Of a stretch of DNA of 42,868 bases, positions 27,536-37,841 are shown piece by piece. This DNA comes from Shewanella sp. NIFS-20-20 (GTDB taxonomy: Bacteria > Pseudomonadota > Gammaproteobacteria > Enterobacterales > Shewanellaceae), in assembly GCF_019209865.1 (NCBI RefSeq), contig NZ_JAHUTT010000032.1, positions 1-42,868 of the forward strand. Direction: 5' to 3'. The position numbers and the translations under genes are program-made. The notes under the pieces were generated by a model. The model worked only from the letters and a program-made list of their open reading frames with translations, was not told the DNA's origin and ran no database searches. Within the stretch, counting starts at the first letter, position 1; every line of letters begins with the position of its first letter.

Positions 27536-30016
27536 TTAGAAAGTTTTGCCAATATTGAACGAGAAGATCTCAGTATCATCATCCTCGTATTCCTTCAACG
27601 GCCATGCTAACGAGAACACCATAGGTCCCATTGGCGATAGCCATTGTACACTTAAGCCCCATGAAGCTCTAATCCGGCTTGGGTCGCTAAAGTCTTGCAA
27701 CTGTGCGAATTGATCTGCGGGTAAAAAGCGATAAGAATCATAGTCAAACTCGGTATCCCAAACGTTACCCGCGTCGACGAAGAAACTGGTACGCACAGAG
27801 TTGGTATAAGCTTCATCCAAAAATGGCGTGGGTACGATCATTTCTACACTGGCTACCGCCATGGCGTTACCACCAATACTACGGCCTTCACTCACTTGGA
27901 TAGAATTAGGATCCCCAGGCAAGCTACAACCATCGCCACTGGCATCGGGAACACAAGGCTCACTGCCACGATACAGATAGAATGAACGCGGACCAACCGA
28001 GTTAGACTTAAAGCCACGCAAGCTAGTGCCGCCTAAGTAGAAGTTTTCCCAAAATGGTAGAATTTGGTCATTGTCACCAAAGCTGCCATAGCCGTTACCA
28101 TAACCGGCGCGGGCGCGGGTTAACAACACAAAACTCTGGGCTCTATCAATCGGGAAATAGAAGCTAGTGTCAAATTCGGTTCTGAAGTATTGCAGATCGG
28201 AACCTGGCACGGTCATTTTACCAGAGAGACGCTGAGATGAGCCATCCGTTGGGAAGGTGCCACGATTAAGGGTGCTGCGATACCAACCTAAGGTCATATC
28301 GAAGTTATCAAAGCTGAGATCTGAGTTAGGATCATCATTTTCACGGTAAATATTGTAAAAACGTAATGCCTGCTCGTATGCCGAGATTTCAGAAATGGTG
28401 TTATGTCGATAACCCACCCCAGCATTAATCCGGTTGTATTCGTTGATTGGGAAGCCTGTGGTTAAGCCTACGCCATAAGATTTGTTTTTATATTGCTCAA
28501 GGTTAGCTTCGTTCGCATCGAATTCATTCCAATAAATACTCCCACCTAAGCTCACACCGTCTTTGGTAAAATACGGATCGCTATAGCTTAAGTTGATGTT
28601 CTTAGAGTATTTGTTGGTACTCAGGTTAATACCTGCCTGATTGCCCGTGCCCAGGAAGTTATTCTGCTGCACCCCAAACTGCAAGCTTACGCCAGATTCT
28701 GTACCATAACCGACACCGGCATTAAACGAGCCTGAAGGCTGTTCTTTCACGGCAAAGTTAACATCGACCAGATCATCGGTGCCAGGAATTTGCACGGTTT
28801 CGGTATCAACGGTCTCGAAGAAGCCTAAGCGGTTTAATCGCGCTTTTGACTGCTCAACTTGGGCCGAGTTTAACCAAGCCCCTTCCATTTGGCGTAATTC
28901 GCGACGCATGACTTCATCTTGCGTTACATTGTTACCGGTGAAGTTAATCGAGCGCACATACACGCGCTTGCCTGGGTTGACGTTAATATTTAGCGTGACT
29001 TCTTGAGTCTCATCGTCAATTTCAGGATAGGTTTTGACTTCAGGGTAGGCATAACCAAAACGGCCGAGGTATTTGCTGTACATTTCTTCAGCAAAGGTGA
29101 CATCACCACCATCATAGGTGCTGCCGGCTTTAATCGGCAAAATCGATTTCATCAAATCTTCACGGCCCATTAAATCACCGGTCAAATTGACGTCTTTCAC
29201 TGTATAAGGCTGACCTTCATCGACATTAACTGTGATGTATAGGCCTTTACGATCTGGGGTCATCGCGACCTGAGTGGAGGTCACATCAAAACGGATATAA
29301 CCATTATTGCGATAGTGATTCTTGATGGTTTCTAAATCCGCCTGCAGTTTCTGCTTCTGATAGCGACGCTCTCCAAAGAGATCCCACCAAGCCACATAGT
29401 CTTTTAATTCAATCAGACCACGCAGTTCTGCGTCAGAGAAAACGGTATTACCCACAAAGTTAATTTGTTTGATTTCAGCCGCAAGGCCTTCAGTGAAGGT
29501 AAATTTGAGTTCGACCCGATTTCGCGGCAGGTTAATGACTTGCGCTTCGACTTTAGCGCCGTATTTTCCCACACCGTAATAGAAATCTTGCAGGCCTTTT
29601 TCGATACCGGTCAACATGGTACGGTCTAATGACTCACCAACCTTAACACCGCTACCGTCTAGAGATTCTTGAAGCTGTTCATCTTTGATGTCTTTGTTGC
29701 CTTCAAAAGTGACCGTGCTAATGGTGGGTCTTTCTTTGACCGTCACCATCAATACGCCACCATCTCGGCTTACACTCACATCTTCAAAATTGGTTGAGGC
29801 ATAGAGGCTTTTGATCGCCTGCTGTAATTTTGTTTGGTCAACCACATCACCTACCTTGATCGGTAGGTTTAGCAAGGCGGCGCCCAAAGCAACACGCTGC
29901 AAGCCGTCAACTTGGATATCAGTGACTTCAAAAGGTTGAAAGCTATTAGCCCAACCATTCCCTGAAAAAGAAGCACCGACGAATAACATCGAGGCAAATA
30001 GTTTATTCAATCTCAT
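27536..30016 (-). CDS. bamA: outer-membrane protein assembly factor BamA
   Basis: BamA is the Omp85 core that folds barrels into the outer membrane and is essential. The 826-residue precursor has a signal peptide ending SGNGWA. Five POTRA repeats follow (about 25-430; for example VTFEGNKDIKDEQL, INFVGNTVFSDAEL and INFTGNNVTQDEV). The C-terminal 16-strand barrel contains LRGF, the conserved loop motif, at about residue 665, and ends in FNIGKTF with the terminal Phe. AAGAG precedes the ATG. It lies 31 bases after rseP and ahead of skp, the usual order, and sigma-E control is usual for this cluster but no site was resolved here. Confidence 0.98.
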   Translation of the reverse strand: MRLNKLFASMLFVGASFSGNGWANSFQPFEVTDIQVDGLQRVALGAALLNLPIKVGDVVDQTKLQQAIKSLYASTNFEDVSVSRDGGVLMVTVKERPTISTVTFEGNKDIKDEQLQESLDGSGVKVGESLDRTMLTGIEKGLQDFYYGVGKYGAKVEAQVINLPRNRVELKFTFTEGLAAEIKQINFVGNTVFSDAELRGLIELKDYVAWWDLFGERRYQKQKLQADLETIKNHYRNNGYIRFDVTSTQVAMTPDRKGLYITVNVDEGQPYTVKDVNLTGDLMGREDLMKSILPIKAGSTYDGGDVTFAEEMYSKYLGRFGYAYPEVKTYPEIDDETQEVTLNINVNPGKRVYVRSINFTGNNVTQDEVMRRELRQMEGAWLNSAQVEQSKARLNRLGFFETVDTETVQIPGTDDLVDVNFAVKEQPSGSFNAGVGYGTESGVSLQFGVQQNNFLGTGNQAGINLSTNKYSKNINLSYSDPYFTKDGVSLGGSIYWNEFDANEANLEQYKNKSYGVGLTTGFPINEYNRINAGVGYRHNTISEISAYEQALRFYNIYRENDDPNSDLSFDNFDMTLGWYRSTLNRGTFPTDGSSQRLSGKMTVPGSDLQYFRTEFDTSFYFPIDRAQSFVLLTRARAGYGNGYGSFGDNDQILPFWENFYLGGTSLRGFKSNSVGPRSFYLYRGSEPCVPDASGDGCSLPGDPNSIQVSEGRSIGGNAMAVASVEMIVPTPFLDEAYTNSVRTSFFVDAGNVWDTEFDYDSYRFLPADQFAQLQDFSDPSRIRASWGLSVQWLSPMGPMVFSLAWPLKEYEDDDTEIFSFNIGKTF

Positions 30017-30047
30017 AGAGCTCTTCTAATTATTTGTCTGTCCTTGC

Positions 30048-31412
30048 TCAGAGTCGGGCAAAATCATTGAAAAGTGCAACACTCATCAAGACGAACAGCA
30101 TTGCTGCCCCAAATCTGAATCCTATTTCCTGTACCCTTTCTGAGACAGGCCTGCCTGTTACGAGTTCCACCAAGTAATACATCAGATGTCCGCCATCCAG
30201 CACTGGCAGTGGCAACAGGTTCATGATGCCAAGGCTCACGCTGATTAACGCTAAAAACCCGAGAAAGTGAACCAAACCATATTGCGCACTGTTGCCAGCA
30301 CCTTGTGCGATAGAGATTGGGCCACTGAGATTTTTAACCGATACGTCACCAGTTAATAACTTGCCAATCATTTTAACGCTGACGCTAGTCAGTTGCCATG
30401 TTTTATCTAACGCGACACCGACGGCGTCTACTATGCCATATTTTTGCTCGATACGCATATTATCCGGCACCGCTTCACTGGTGGGGACTATGCCTATCAA
30501 ACCAATCATTTTGCCTTGCACGTCTTTGACCTTGGGCAAGACGTTGATGTGGAACTGTTCGCCGTCACGTTTCACCGTGAAGTCTATGGATTGGTCAACA
30601 GAATGTTGAATAAGTTCAACTAACGCTGTCCAGTTGGCATAAGGTGCACCGTTAACCGCAATGATTTCATCGCCTAATTTAAGCCCTGCTAGCTCCGCGG
30701 CACTGTCGTCAGTAAACTGGGCAATAATGGGTAATATCTGGGGCCGATAGCCGACGAAACCAATGGCGCTAATTGCCGATTCTTTCTCAGGATCAAATTG
30801 CCACTGGCGCGTGTCGAGTTGATAGGTTTGACGGATTTGCGCTGTGGTAGCGCTCGCGAGCGGCGCTATGGCGACATCAATCTGATCGCTGCCAATCTGG
30901 CCCACTAACGCGAGATTGATGTCTTGCCAACTGTTAACATCTTGGCCTGCAATCGCCACAATTTGTTGCGGACTTGTCACCGCTATCACCGCGGCGGGCT
31001 TATTCGTGTCCACGCCAGTAATCACTGGCTTTAAGGCCGGCACGCCAATGAGGAACATGACATACAAGGCCACAATCGCAAACAAAAAGTTGGCGATGGG
31101 GCCGGCACTGACTATCGCAATGCGTTGCCACACGGATTTACGGTTAAACGCTTGGTCAACTAAATGCTCTGGCACCGTCTCGACCCGCTCATCCAGCATT
31201 TTGACATAGCCACCGAGCGGGATGGCAGCAATCACATATTCAGTGCCATCTTTACCGATTTTGCGCCAAATCGCTTTGCCAAAACCGATAGAAAAGCGTT
31301 CGACTTTAACGCCGCAGCGACGAGCCACATAAAAATGACCGTACTCATGGGCGGTAATTAATAGCCCAAGCGCCACCACAAAAGACATAGCGTTCCACAA
31401 AAAATCACCCAT
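30048..31412 (-). CDS. rseP: RIP zinc metalloprotease RseP (site-2 protease)
   Basis: RseP cleaves the anti-sigma factor RseA inside the membrane after DegS, freeing sigma-E, and also clears remnant signal peptides. The 454-residue inner-membrane protein has the zinc motif HEYGH at residues 22-26 in the first membrane segment. Two periplasmic PDZ domains occupy about 115-310 (GDEIIAVNGAPYANW in the second). The C-terminal NLLPLPVLDGGHLMYY provides the third zinc ligand, Asp, in the LDG motif. Length matches E. coli (450). It sits between dxr and bamA, linking envelope-stress sensing with barrel assembly. Confidence 0.97.
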   Translation of the reverse strand: MGDFLWNAMSFVVALGLLITAHEYGHFYVARRCGVKVERFSIGFGKAIWRKIGKDGTEYVIAAIPLGGYVKMLDERVETVPEHLVDQAFNRKSVWQRIAIVSAGPIANFLFAIVALYVMFLIGVPALKPVITGVDTNKPAAVIAVTSPQQIVAIAGQDVNSWQDINLALVGQIGSDQIDVAIAPLASATTAQIRQTYQLDTRQWQFDPEKESAISAIGFVGYRPQILPIIAQFTDDSAAELAGLKLGDEIIAVNGAPYANWTALVELIQHSVDQSIDFTVKRDGEQFHINVLPKVKDVQGKMIGLIGIVPTSEAVPDNMRIEQKYGIVDAVGVALDKTWQLTSVSVKMIGKLLTGDVSVKNLSGPISIAQGAGNSAQYGLVHFLGFLALISVSLGIMNLLPLPVLDGGHLMYYLVELVTGRPVSERVQEIGFRFGAAMLFVLMSVALFNDFARL

Positions 31413-31428
31413 TTAGCGTCCTTTCCTA

Positions 31429-32613
31429 TTAGCCAATGATGGCCTCATTGGCATAAATTCGTGCCTGTGTATCCAAAGCTAAAATATCCTCAAGTGACGT
31501 TAATCCTTGGCAATGAAGACGCCCAAGACTGCGCTCATTGATGGTCGCGATATCGGTAAAGCGGATCTTGCCTGCTAAAAAGGCCGCCACGGCAACCTCA
31601 TTGGCAGCGTTAACGACTGTGGTCGCTTCTTGCCCAAGATGACACGCCTCCATCGCTAACGCGAGACACGGAAAACGATTCACATCGGGCTCAACAAAGG
31701 TTAACTGTCCGACCTTGAAGAAATCTAAAGGTTCAACCCCAGCATGAATTCTATCAGGGTACGCCATACAATTGGCGATAGGAGTGCGCATGTCAGGGTT
31801 ACCCATTTGCGCTAGCACAGAGCCATCTCGATATTGAACCATCGAGTGGATCACACTCTGGGGGTGGACGACAACTTTAAGTTGATCAGGGCGAGTATTA
31901 AATAGCCAACGCGCTTCAATATACTCAAGCCCTTTGTTCATCATAGTGGCTGAGTCCACCGAGATTTTAGGACCCATCGACCAGTTAGGATGTTTACATG
32001 CTTGCGCAGGGGTGACCATCGCCAATTCGGCCAATGGCTTGGTTAAGAACGGACCACCTGAACCTGTCAGCAAGATGTGAGAAATGCCATGTTCATCAAG
32101 AGAACAATAGCCCAAACGCTGCTGCACCGGCTCCGGCAGGCACTGGAAAATAGCGTTATGTTCGCTATCGACTGGTAAGACAATTGAGCCACTTTGACGC
32201 GCAGCATTAATAAATAATTGCCCACTCATCACCAGTGCTTCTTTATTGGCTAACAAGACTCGCTTACCGGCATTGACCGCTGCTAATGTCGGCACTAAGC
32301 CCGCGGCACCAACGATAGCCGCCATGACCACATGGGTATCAGGGCCCGCGACCAATTCAAGTAACGCGGCTTCACCGCTGGTGACTTGCGTCGAGCAATC
32401 GCTTGGTAAGGCGGCTCTTAATGCCTTGGCGGCATCTTCGTCTACCATGTGCGCATAGACGGGTTGATGAGTAACGCAAAGTGCCAGCATCTTGTCGACA
32501 CTGGCATTGGCCACTAACCCATAGACTCGAAAAGCGTCAGGGCTAGCTGCCACCACGGCCAACGTGCTGGTACCAATAGAGCCAGTGGCTCCTAAAATCA
32601 CCATATTTTGCAT
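31429..32613 (-). CDS. dxr: 1-deoxy-D-xylulose 5-phosphate reductoisomerase
   Basis: Dxr makes 2-C-methyl-D-erythritol 4-phosphate with NADPH, the committed step of the non-mevalonate isoprenoid pathway. It thus supplies the precursor used by UppS, encoded two genes upstream. The 394-residue protein has the NADPH loop [10 protein letters not shown] (about 8-17) and [11 protein letters not shown]. The metal and substrate segment is [14 protein letters not shown] (about 147-160), and TGSGGPFL and [13 protein letters not shown] follow. The ATG at 32613 is 4 bases after the cdsA stop; an ATG three codons later is also possible. Confidence 0.97.
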   Translation of the reverse strand: MQNMVILGATGSIGTSTLAVVAASPDAFRVYGLVANASVDKMLALCVTHQPVYAHMVDEDAAKALRAALPSDCSTQVTSGEAALLELVAGPDTHVVMAAIVGAAGLVPTLAAVNAGKRVLLANKEALVMSGQLFINAARQSGSIVLPVDSEHNAIFQCLPEPVQQRLGYCSLDEHGISHILLTGSGGPFLTKPLAELAMVTPAQACKHPNWSMGPKISVDSATMMNKGLEYIEARWLFNTRPDQLKVVVHPQSVIHSMVQYRDGSVLAQMGNPDMRTPIANCMAYPDRIHAGVEPLDFFKVGQLTFVEPDVNRFPCLALAMEACHLGQEATTVVNAANEVAVAAFLAGKIRFTDIATINERSLGRLHCQGLTSLEDILALDTQARIYANEAIIG

Positions 32614-32617
32614 ATCA

Positions 32618-33475
32618 CTACATCCAAAATGCGATATAAATTAACGTAAACACCGGTAATGCCGCAGTAAGACTATCAATACGGTCTAACACCCCACCAT
32701 GACCGGGTAAGATAGTGCCTGAGTCTTTGATATTGGCCGAGCGCTTAAACATGCTTTCCGAGAGATCACCGATGGCCGAGGCGAGTGCGGTAAATAAAGT
32801 CACCAAGATCACCACCAGGGTTTCTTGTTGCGCAGAGAAATACATCACGCCTGCGGCAACCAGTAAACTGGCCAGCAGCCCTCCCACTAAACCTTCGATG
32901 GTTTTTGCAGGGCTGACATTGGGCATCAATTTGTGTTTACCAAAGGCTTTACCGGCAAAATAGGCGCCAGTATCCGCGGCCCACACCGTCAGCATGACTA
33001 ACAAGACCAAGGTGCCACCAAAGTAAGGATCACGGCCAAACCCTAAGGATTCCAGTGCCATTAACGCACTAAAACATGGCACTAATGTCAATTGACCAAA
33101 CATGGATTTAAGCATCGGGCTTTGCGCCCATGTGGACTTGGCTTTAGGGTAAATGACCACTAATACCGTGGCCAATAGCCACCAAATCGCCCCGAGGCCT
33201 AAAATGCCTTGATAGACAGGGTGTAAACGGTTGTGATCCCAGATGTCTGCGGCGGGAACCACGTAATTGATGGTCGCCAACAAGATCCCGATAGTGATGG
33301 TGAAGCTCCATTGCGTAACGCTGCAGTCGGGGTCAATAATACGTCCCCACTCTTTAGCCGCAATCAGAAATACTGGAACTAACGCCCAAGCCAAGTAAGC
33401 TGGCGCTAATAAAAAGATGCCTGCCAACACTAATGGAATTAACCACAGCGCAGTTATGATTCGTTGTTTTAGCAA
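32618..33475 (-). CDS. cdsA: phosphatidate cytidylyltransferase (CDP-diglyceride synthase)
   Basis: CdsA makes CDP-diacylglycerol from phosphatidic acid and CTP, the branch point for all phospholipids. The 285-residue protein is mostly hydrophobic, with about eight membrane segments. The family signature is complete near residues 240-268: [13 protein letters not shown], then [13 protein letters not shown] with the metal-binding Asp. [19 protein letters not shown] supplies another conserved polar loop. Length equals that of E. coli. It follows uppS by 47 bases, which include a small GGCAAAATTGCC hairpin (33505-33516), and leads into dxr with almost no gap. Confidence 0.96.
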   Translation of the reverse strand: MLKQRIITALWLIPLVLAGIFLLAPAYLAWALVPVFLIAAKEWGRIIDPDCSVTQWSFTITIGILLATINYVVPAADIWDHNRLHPVYQGILGLGAIWWLLATVLVVIYPKAKSTWAQSPMLKSMFGQLTLVPCFSALMALESLGFGRDPYFGGTLVLLVMLTVWAADTGAYFAGKAFGKHKLMPNVSPAKTIEGLVGGLLASLLVAAGVMYFSAQQETLVVILVTLFTALASAIGDLSESMFKRSANIKDSGTILPGHGGVLDRIDSLTAALPVFTLIYIAFWM

Positions 33476-33522
33476 GAGACTCCCTCACTTAATTGCTGTC
33501 AGGTGGCAAAATTGCCAAATAA

Positions 33523-34335
33523 TTAGCCTGATGTCTTTATTGCCTCAATCTGACTTCCCGTCAGACCAAATCGGCGTTGTCGTCCACTGAAGACACTCAC
33601 AGCATGATGAAAAGCCGCTTCATCAAAATCCGGCCATAGTGAGTCAGTAAACACCAGCTCAGCATAGGCTGCTTGCCATAAAATAAAGTTACTGATACGG
33701 AAATCACCACCGGTGCGTATCATCAAGTCCACATCATCCTGCCCTGGCATCGACAGATGTTGGGCTAATGCTTCTTCGGTAAACTCAGCAGGGCTCATTT
33801 GCCCAGCTTGCACTTTTTCAGCCAGTTGCTGAGCCGCATGGAGAATATCCCAGCGCCCACCATAATTAGCGGCAACATTGAGGATTAACTCATCATTGTT
33901 GGCTGTGTGTTGTTGTGCAGTAATAATTTGCTTTTGTAACCTAGCAGAGAAACGGCTGGTGTCACCAATAATATTCAAACGAACACCATTCTTATGCAAT
34001 AGCTTGATTTCACGTTGAAGTACGGTGAAAAACAATTCCATCAATAAGGTGACTTCTTGATCAGGCCGACGCCAGTTTTCAGAAGAGAACGCAAACAAGG
34101 TTAATGAGCGAACCCCGAGTTGTTTGGCAGTCGTGACTGCACGACGAACGGCTTTAACGCCGGCTCTGTGTCCCATCACGCGTGGCTGGCCTTTAGCCTG
34201 AGCCCAGCGGCCATTACCATCCATAATGATCGCCACATGGCGGGGAATAGCCAAACCAACCAATTCAGGCAATTCATCTGGCATATCTGCCGTCGATGAG
34301 CAGTCTGAAACATTTTGACTAATAGTGGATGACAT
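33523..34335 (-). CDS. uppS: undecaprenyl diphosphate synthase
   Basis: UppS condenses eight isopentenyl units onto farnesyl diphosphate in cis, giving the lipid carrier for peptidoglycan and O-antigen. The 270-residue protein carries [11 protein letters not shown] with the catalytic Asp at about residue 36. FSSENWRRP follows, and the C-terminal signature is [15 protein letters not shown]. About 15-20 residues precede the core compared with E. coli (253 residues). I chose ATG 34335, with AGGG 9 bases upstream; TTG 34344 is open but poorly placed. It starts after a terminator, so it probably heads the long envelope operon. Confidence 0.96.
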   Translation of the reverse strand: MSSTISQNVSDCSSTADMPDELPELVGLAIPRHVAIIMDGNGRWAQAKGQPRVMGHRAGVKAVRRAVTTAKQLGVRSLTLFAFSSENWRRPDQEVTLLMELFFTVLQREIKLLHKNGVRLNIIGDTSRFSARLQKQIITAQQHTANNDELILNVAANYGGRWDILHAAQQLAEKVQAGQMSPAEFTEEALAQHLSMPGQDDVDLMIRTGGDFRISNFILWQAAYAELVFTDSLWPDFDEAAFHHAVSVFSGRQRRFGLTGSQIEAIKTSG

Positions 34336-34349
34336 CTCACTCAACCCTT

Positions 34350-34389
34350 AAAATAAACAAACGCCGCGTAGTATAACGCTACACGGCGT
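34350..34389 (-). terminator. intrinsic terminator after frr
   Basis: On the minus strand ACGCCGTGTAG pairs with CTACGCGGCGT through eleven pairs, one of them a U-G wobble, around a seven-base loop, followed by the T-rich TTTGTTTATTTT. On the plus strand the wobble becomes a C-A mismatch, so the signal is oriented for frr. Some read-through or a hidden promoter must feed uppS. Confidence 0.8.
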
Positions 34390-34416
34390 ATCAACTCTAG
34401 TGAGTTAAGCGTTGGA

Positions 34417-34974
34417 TCAGACTTCCATCAACTCTGCTTCTTTAGCAGCCAAGACTTCATCGACTTTTTTAATAAAAGTATCAGTCATTTTCTGAATGTC
34501 GTCTTCGCTACGACGAACATCGTCTTCAGTACATTCTTTGGCTTTTTCTAATGCTTTAACATCAGAGTTAGCGTCACGACGTACGTTACGAATAGACACT
34601 CGACCTTGCTCAGCTTCGGCACGCACCACTTTCACTAAGTCGCGACGACGCTCTTCGGTCAAGGCTGGCAGAGGAATACGAATATTGCTGCCTGCAGACA
34701 TAGGGTTTAAACCTAAGTCAGATGACATGATGGCTTTTTCTACGGCCTGGATCATGCTGCGGTCAAATACACTCACAGACAAGGTCCGTGAATCTTCAAC
34801 GCTGACGTTACCCACTTGATTGAGCGGGGTCATAGTACCGTAGTAAGACACTTGGATTGAATTCAACAGGCTTGGGTGCGCACGACCAGTACGTACCTTG
34901 CTCATTTGACCTTTCATGGCCTCAACACATTTACCCATACGCTCTTGGGCATCTTTTTGAATATCTGCAATCAC
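34417..34974 (-). CDS. frr: ribosome recycling factor
   Basis: RRF splits post-termination ribosomes together with EF-G. The 185 residues equal the E. coli length. The protein is mainly helical, with [12 protein letters not shown] near residues 27-38, [18 protein letters not shown] around 103-120 and IRNVRRDAN near 132. The start is GTG at 34974, with AGGA 8 bases upstream. It follows pyrH by 21 bases, the usual order, and is followed by a terminator. Confidence 0.98.
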   Translation of the reverse strand: MIADIQKDAQERMGKCVEAMKGQMSKVRTGRAHPSLLNSIQVSYYGTMTPLNQVGNVSVEDSRTLSVSVFDRSMIQAVEKAIMSSDLGLNPMSAGSNIRIPLPALTEERRRDLVKVVRAEAEQGRVSIRNVRRDANSDVKALEKAKECTEDDVRRSEDDIQKMTDTFIKKVDEVLAAKEAELMEV

Positions 34975-34995
34975 GATAATTATCCTTTTCAGTCA

Positions 34996-35724
34996 TTACT
35001 TCGCTTTGATCATTGTGCCTTCTTCTTCACCCATAATCACGCGACGAAGCGCGCCGGGCTTGTTCATATTGAACACTAAGATAGGCATGTCATGGTCTCG
35101 TGCCATGGTAAAGGCAGCTAAGTCCATCACTTTTAATTCTTTTTCAAGGACTTCATTATACCCAAGCTCATCATACTTGATAGCATCAGGATTTTTCATT
35201 GGGTCTTCGGAGTATACACCATCGACCTTGGTGCCTTTTAATACCACTTCCGCTTCGATTTCAATGCCGCGTAAACAGGCCGCTGAATCAGTCGTGCAGA
35301 ATGGGTTGCCAGTTCCGGCAGCAAAAATTACCACTCGGCCAGATTTTAAATAGCTAATTGCTTCTGCCCAGTTATAACGGTCACACACACCGTTAAGTGG
35401 AATTGCCGACATCAGGCGAGCGTTCACATAAGCACGGTGCAGTGCATCACGCATGGCCAGGCCATTCATCACTGTGGCCAACATGCCCATGTGATCGCCG
35501 ACCACTCGGTTCATGCCAGCTTTAGCCAAGCCTTCACCGCGGAATAAATTACCGCCACCTATGACCACGCCAACTTGAATACCCAGCTCCACTAACTCTT
35601 TCACTTCTTGCGCCATACGGTCAAGCACTTTCGGATCGATACCGAAGCCCTCGTCGCCCATTAAGGCTTCACCACTTAATTTAAGAAGAATTCGACGAAA
35701 TGCAGGTTTTGGATTGGTGCTCAT
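34996..35724 (-). CDS. pyrH: UMP kinase
   Basis: PyrH phosphorylates UMP to UDP, feeding RNA and UDP-sugar synthesis. The 242-residue protein has [13 protein letters not shown] at about 10-22 and [11 protein letters not shown] at about 53-63. [12 protein letters not shown] and [15 protein letters not shown] also match the amino-acid kinase fold. ATG 35724 was chosen because the resulting N-terminus lines up with E. coli PyrH. The in-frame ATG at 35742 lies at the foot of the tsf terminator and has no ribosome site. Confidence 0.97.
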   Translation of the reverse strand: MSTNPKPAFRRILLKLSGEALMGDEGFGIDPKVLDRMAQEVKELVELGIQVGVVIGGGNLFRGEGLAKAGMNRVVGDHMGMLATVMNGLAMRDALHRAYVNARLMSAIPLNGVCDRYNWAEAISYLKSGRVVIFAAGTGNPFCTTDSAACLRGIEIEAEVVLKGTKVDGVYSEDPMKNPDAIKYDELGYNEVLEKELKVMDLAAFTMARDHDMPILVFNMNKPGALRRVIMGEEEGTMIKAK

Positions 35725-35745
35725 ATTTATAGTCTCGGTCATAAC

Positions 35746-35771
35746 AAGACCGCAGCGGCTGCTGCGGTCTT
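35746..35771 (-). terminator. hairpin terminator between tsf and pyrH
   Basis: An eleven-base perfect stem, AAGACCGCAGC (35746-35756) with GCTGCGGTCTT (35761-35771), closes on a four-base loop and is followed on the minus strand by the short T tract of CTTGTTAT. The tract is brief, so termination may be partial and let some transcripts reach pyrH. Confidence 0.7.
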
Positions 35772-35791
35772 AAAGGTCTTAGCGTTGGCTA

Positions 35792-36643
35792 TTAAGCCTT
35801 TTTAGAAGCTGCGATTTGAGCCGCTACTTCAGCAGCGAAATCTTCTTCTTTCTTCTCGATGCCTTCACCAACTTCCATACGAATGAAAGCAGAAACTGAA
35901 GCGCCTTTTTCTTTCAGGATATCGCCAACAGTTTTCTTTGGCTCCATGATGTAAGCTTGACCAGTCAGAGAGATCTCACCGGTAAACTTCTTCATACGAC
36001 CCAGAACCATCTTCTCAGCGATTTCTTGAGGCTTGCCTTCGTTCATAGCGATTTCGATTTGCAGCGCTTGCTCTCTTGCAACCAAATCAGCAGGAACGTC
36101 TTCAGGGTTAACGAACTCAGGCTTAGAAGCAGCAATGTGCATTGCGATGTGCTTCAGAGTTTCTTCATCAGCGTCACCAGCTACAACCACACCGATGCGG
36201 TCGCCGTGGCGGTAAGAAGACAGGTTAGCACCATCGATGTACTCAACACGACGTACGTTGATGTTTTCGCCAATCTTAGCAACCAGAGCAATACGCGCTT
36301 CTTCGAACTGGGCTTTCAGGTCGTCGATAGTGACTTTAGATGCTGCAGCAACGTCCAGTACTTCATTAGCGAATGCTAAGAAGTTACCGTCTTTAGCAAC
36401 GAAGTCAGTTTGACAGTTAACTTCTACCAGGGCAGCGTAACCTTCGCCATTCTTAATCAGGATGGTACCTTCAGCGGCGATGTTACCCGCTTTCTTAGCA
36501 GCCTTAGCAGCACCGCTCTTACGCATGTTATCAATCGCTAATTCGATATCACCGTTAGTTTCGGTCAGGGCTTTTTTACAGTCCATCATGCCAGCGCCAG
36601 TGCGGTCGCGCAGTTCTTTAACTTGGGCAGCAGTAATTGCCAT
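35792..36643 (-). CDS. tsf: elongation factor Ts
   Basis: EF-Ts exchanges GDP for GTP on EF-Tu. The 283 residues equal the E. coli length. The N-terminal UBA-like domain reads [19 protein letters not shown] (about 8-26). The EF-Tu contact [10 protein letters not shown] is at about 79-88, and a core of alanine-rich helices and a coiled-coil region follow. The gene lies after rpsB, separated by a tandem hairpin region that probably lowers its transcription relative to S2. Confidence 0.98.
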   Translation of the reverse strand: MAITAAQVKELRDRTGAGMMDCKKALTETNGDIELAIDNMRKSGAAKAAKKAGNIAAEGTILIKNGEGYAALVEVNCQTDFVAKDGNFLAFANEVLDVAAASKVTIDDLKAQFEEARIALVAKIGENINVRRVEYIDGANLSSYRHGDRIGVVVAGDADEETLKHIAMHIAASKPEFVNPEDVPADLVAREQALQIEIAMNEGKPQEIAEKMVLGRMKKFTGEISLTGQAYIMEPKKTVGDILKEKGASVSAFIRMEVGEGIEKKEEDFAAEVAAQIAASKKA

Positions 36644-36687
36644 TGTTAAGTCCTCTATAGAAAATTCGACATATTTTGCAGATATAA

Positions 36688-36733
36688 AACAGGGGCCAAA
36701 CGGCCCCTGTTAACCAATTAACACATTGGTTAA
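36688..36733 (-). terminator. tandem hairpins between rpsB and tsf (attenuator)
   Basis: Reading with the minus-strand transcript, the first hairpin is TTAACCAAT paired with ATTGGTTAA (36710-36733, six-base loop). The second is AACAGGGGCC paired with GGCCCCTGTT (36688-36711, four-base loop), followed by TTATAT. They share two bases, so they compete slightly at the base. The GC-rich second stem resembles a leaky intrinsic terminator that would set the S2 to EF-Ts ratio. Confidence 0.7.
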
Positions 36734-36762
36734 TAAGGGAGATGCTAAAGCATCACGCCTTA

Positions 36763-37491
36763 TTATACGGCTTCAACGAAACCGTCTTGCTCAGCTTGAA
36801 CAGCCAAATCTTGACCACGGCCAGCATTTGCAGCAGCAGCAACAGAAGAGGTGTACAGCTTGATAGCACGCATAGCATCGTCGTTACCAGGAATGATGTA
36901 GTTAACACCATCTGGCGCAGAGTTGGTATCAACAACAGCAACAACTGGGATACCCAGGTTGTTAGCTTCTTTGATAGCGATGTGTTCGTGGTCAGCACCG
37001 ATCACAAACAGAACGTCAGGCAGACCGCCCATGTTCTTAATACCACCTAAAGATTTTTCCAGCTTAGCCAGTTCGCGAGTACGCATCAGCGCCTCTTTCT
37101 TGGTCAGCTTGTCAAAAGTACCGTCTACAGACTGAGTTTCCAGTTCTTTCAGACGCTTGATTGATTGACGAACAGTTTTCCAGTTAGTCAGCATGCCGCC
37201 TAACCAACGGTTGTCAACATAGTACTGATCACAAGAAATTGCAGCTTCTTTGATGGCTTCGCTAGCGGCACGCTTAGTACCAACGAACAATACTTTACCT
37301 TTCTTAGAAGCAACGTTGCTGATGAACGCCAGCGCTTCGTTGAACATAGGTACAGTGTGCTCTAAGTTGATGATGTGTACACCGTTGCGTGGGCCAAAGA
37401 TGAAAGGCTTCATTTTTGGGTTCCAGTAACGGGTTTGGTGACCGAAGTGTACACCGGCTTGCAGCATGTCGCGCATTGAAACAGTAGTCAT
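36763..37491 (-). CDS. rpsB: 30S ribosomal protein S2
   Basis: S2 binds late on the small subunit near the head-body junction and helps to anchor S1. The 242-residue protein (E. coli 241) has the N-terminal signature [20 protein letters not shown] (residues 5-24). [27 protein letters not shown] and [19 protein letters not shown] follow. AAGG lies before the ATG. It is divergent from map and has a long structured leader that is probably the site of S2 autoregulation. Confidence 0.98.
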   Translation of the reverse strand: MTTVSMRDMLQAGVHFGHQTRYWNPKMKPFIFGPRNGVHIINLEHTVPMFNEALAFISNVASKKGKVLFVGTKRAASEAIKEAAISCDQYYVDNRWLGGMLTNWKTVRQSIKRLKELETQSVDGTFDKLTKKEALMRTRELAKLEKSLGGIKNMGGLPDVLFVIGADHEHIAIKEANNLGIPVVAVVDTNSAPDGVNYIIPGNDDAMRAIKLYTSSVAAAANAGRGQDLAVQAEQDGFVEAV

Positions 37492-37526
37492 TTTATTTAC
37501 CTTAAAATGGTTTGGGGTTAAACCTC

Positions 37527-37590
37527 CACGTATCCCATCCTATCGACCACAACCTAAATTGCGGCACCCCGATGCATGTGTCGATACGTG
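37527..37590 (-). promoter_or_regulatory. structured rpsB leader, probable S2 autoregulatory element
   Basis: On the minus-strand transcript CACGTATC (37583-37590) is complementary to GATACGTG (37527-37534), and TATCGAC (37580-37586) is complementary to GTCGATA (37541-37547). The two helices share bases 37583-37586. They can form one bulged helix or compete. The segment ACGTGGAGG follows, close to the rpsB ribosome site. In E. coli S2 represses its own mRNA through a conserved leader structure; equivalence here is inferred from position and structure. Confidence 0.55.
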
Positions 37591-37617
37591 TGTGATTTCG
37601 TATTGAGTTAATTGCCA

Positions 37618-37625
37618 TGTATAAT
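37618..37625. promoter_or_regulatory. possible shared -10 region of the rpsB/map divergent promoters
   Basis: TGTATAAT reads as a perfect -10 (TATAAT, 37620-37625) toward map and as TATACA (37618-37623) toward rpsB. Neither direction shows a good -35 at 16-18 bases. A start here would give an rpsB leader of about 120 bases and a map leader of about 210. The rest of 37626-37841 shows no gene and no clear further signal. Confidence 0.35.
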
Positions 37626-37841
37626 GGCCGCCATCGTTTACTATTCAGACCGAAAACCTGCCGACTCGCGCATAACTGACAACCTAAGTTGCTCGGTAAT
37701 GCATCGATAACGCAAGTAATACATCAGTCTGTAGAGATATCACTAGACGGCGCGCTTTATACCATATTTCTAGCCGAGACACAAATTTTTAGCTAGAAAG
37801 TTCACGCCGACAACCACAGTCAAACAGTAAGAGAAACGTCC

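Noticed and set aside
33505..33516. GGCAAAATTGCC hairpin between uppS and cdsA as a terminator
   Set aside because: The stem is short and no T run follows on the transcript strand; termination here would cut off essential genes.
35724..35742. Earlier in-frame ATG for pyrH at 35742
   Set aside because: It lies against the tsf terminator hairpin, lacks a ribosome site and would add residues not present in the E. coli enzyme.
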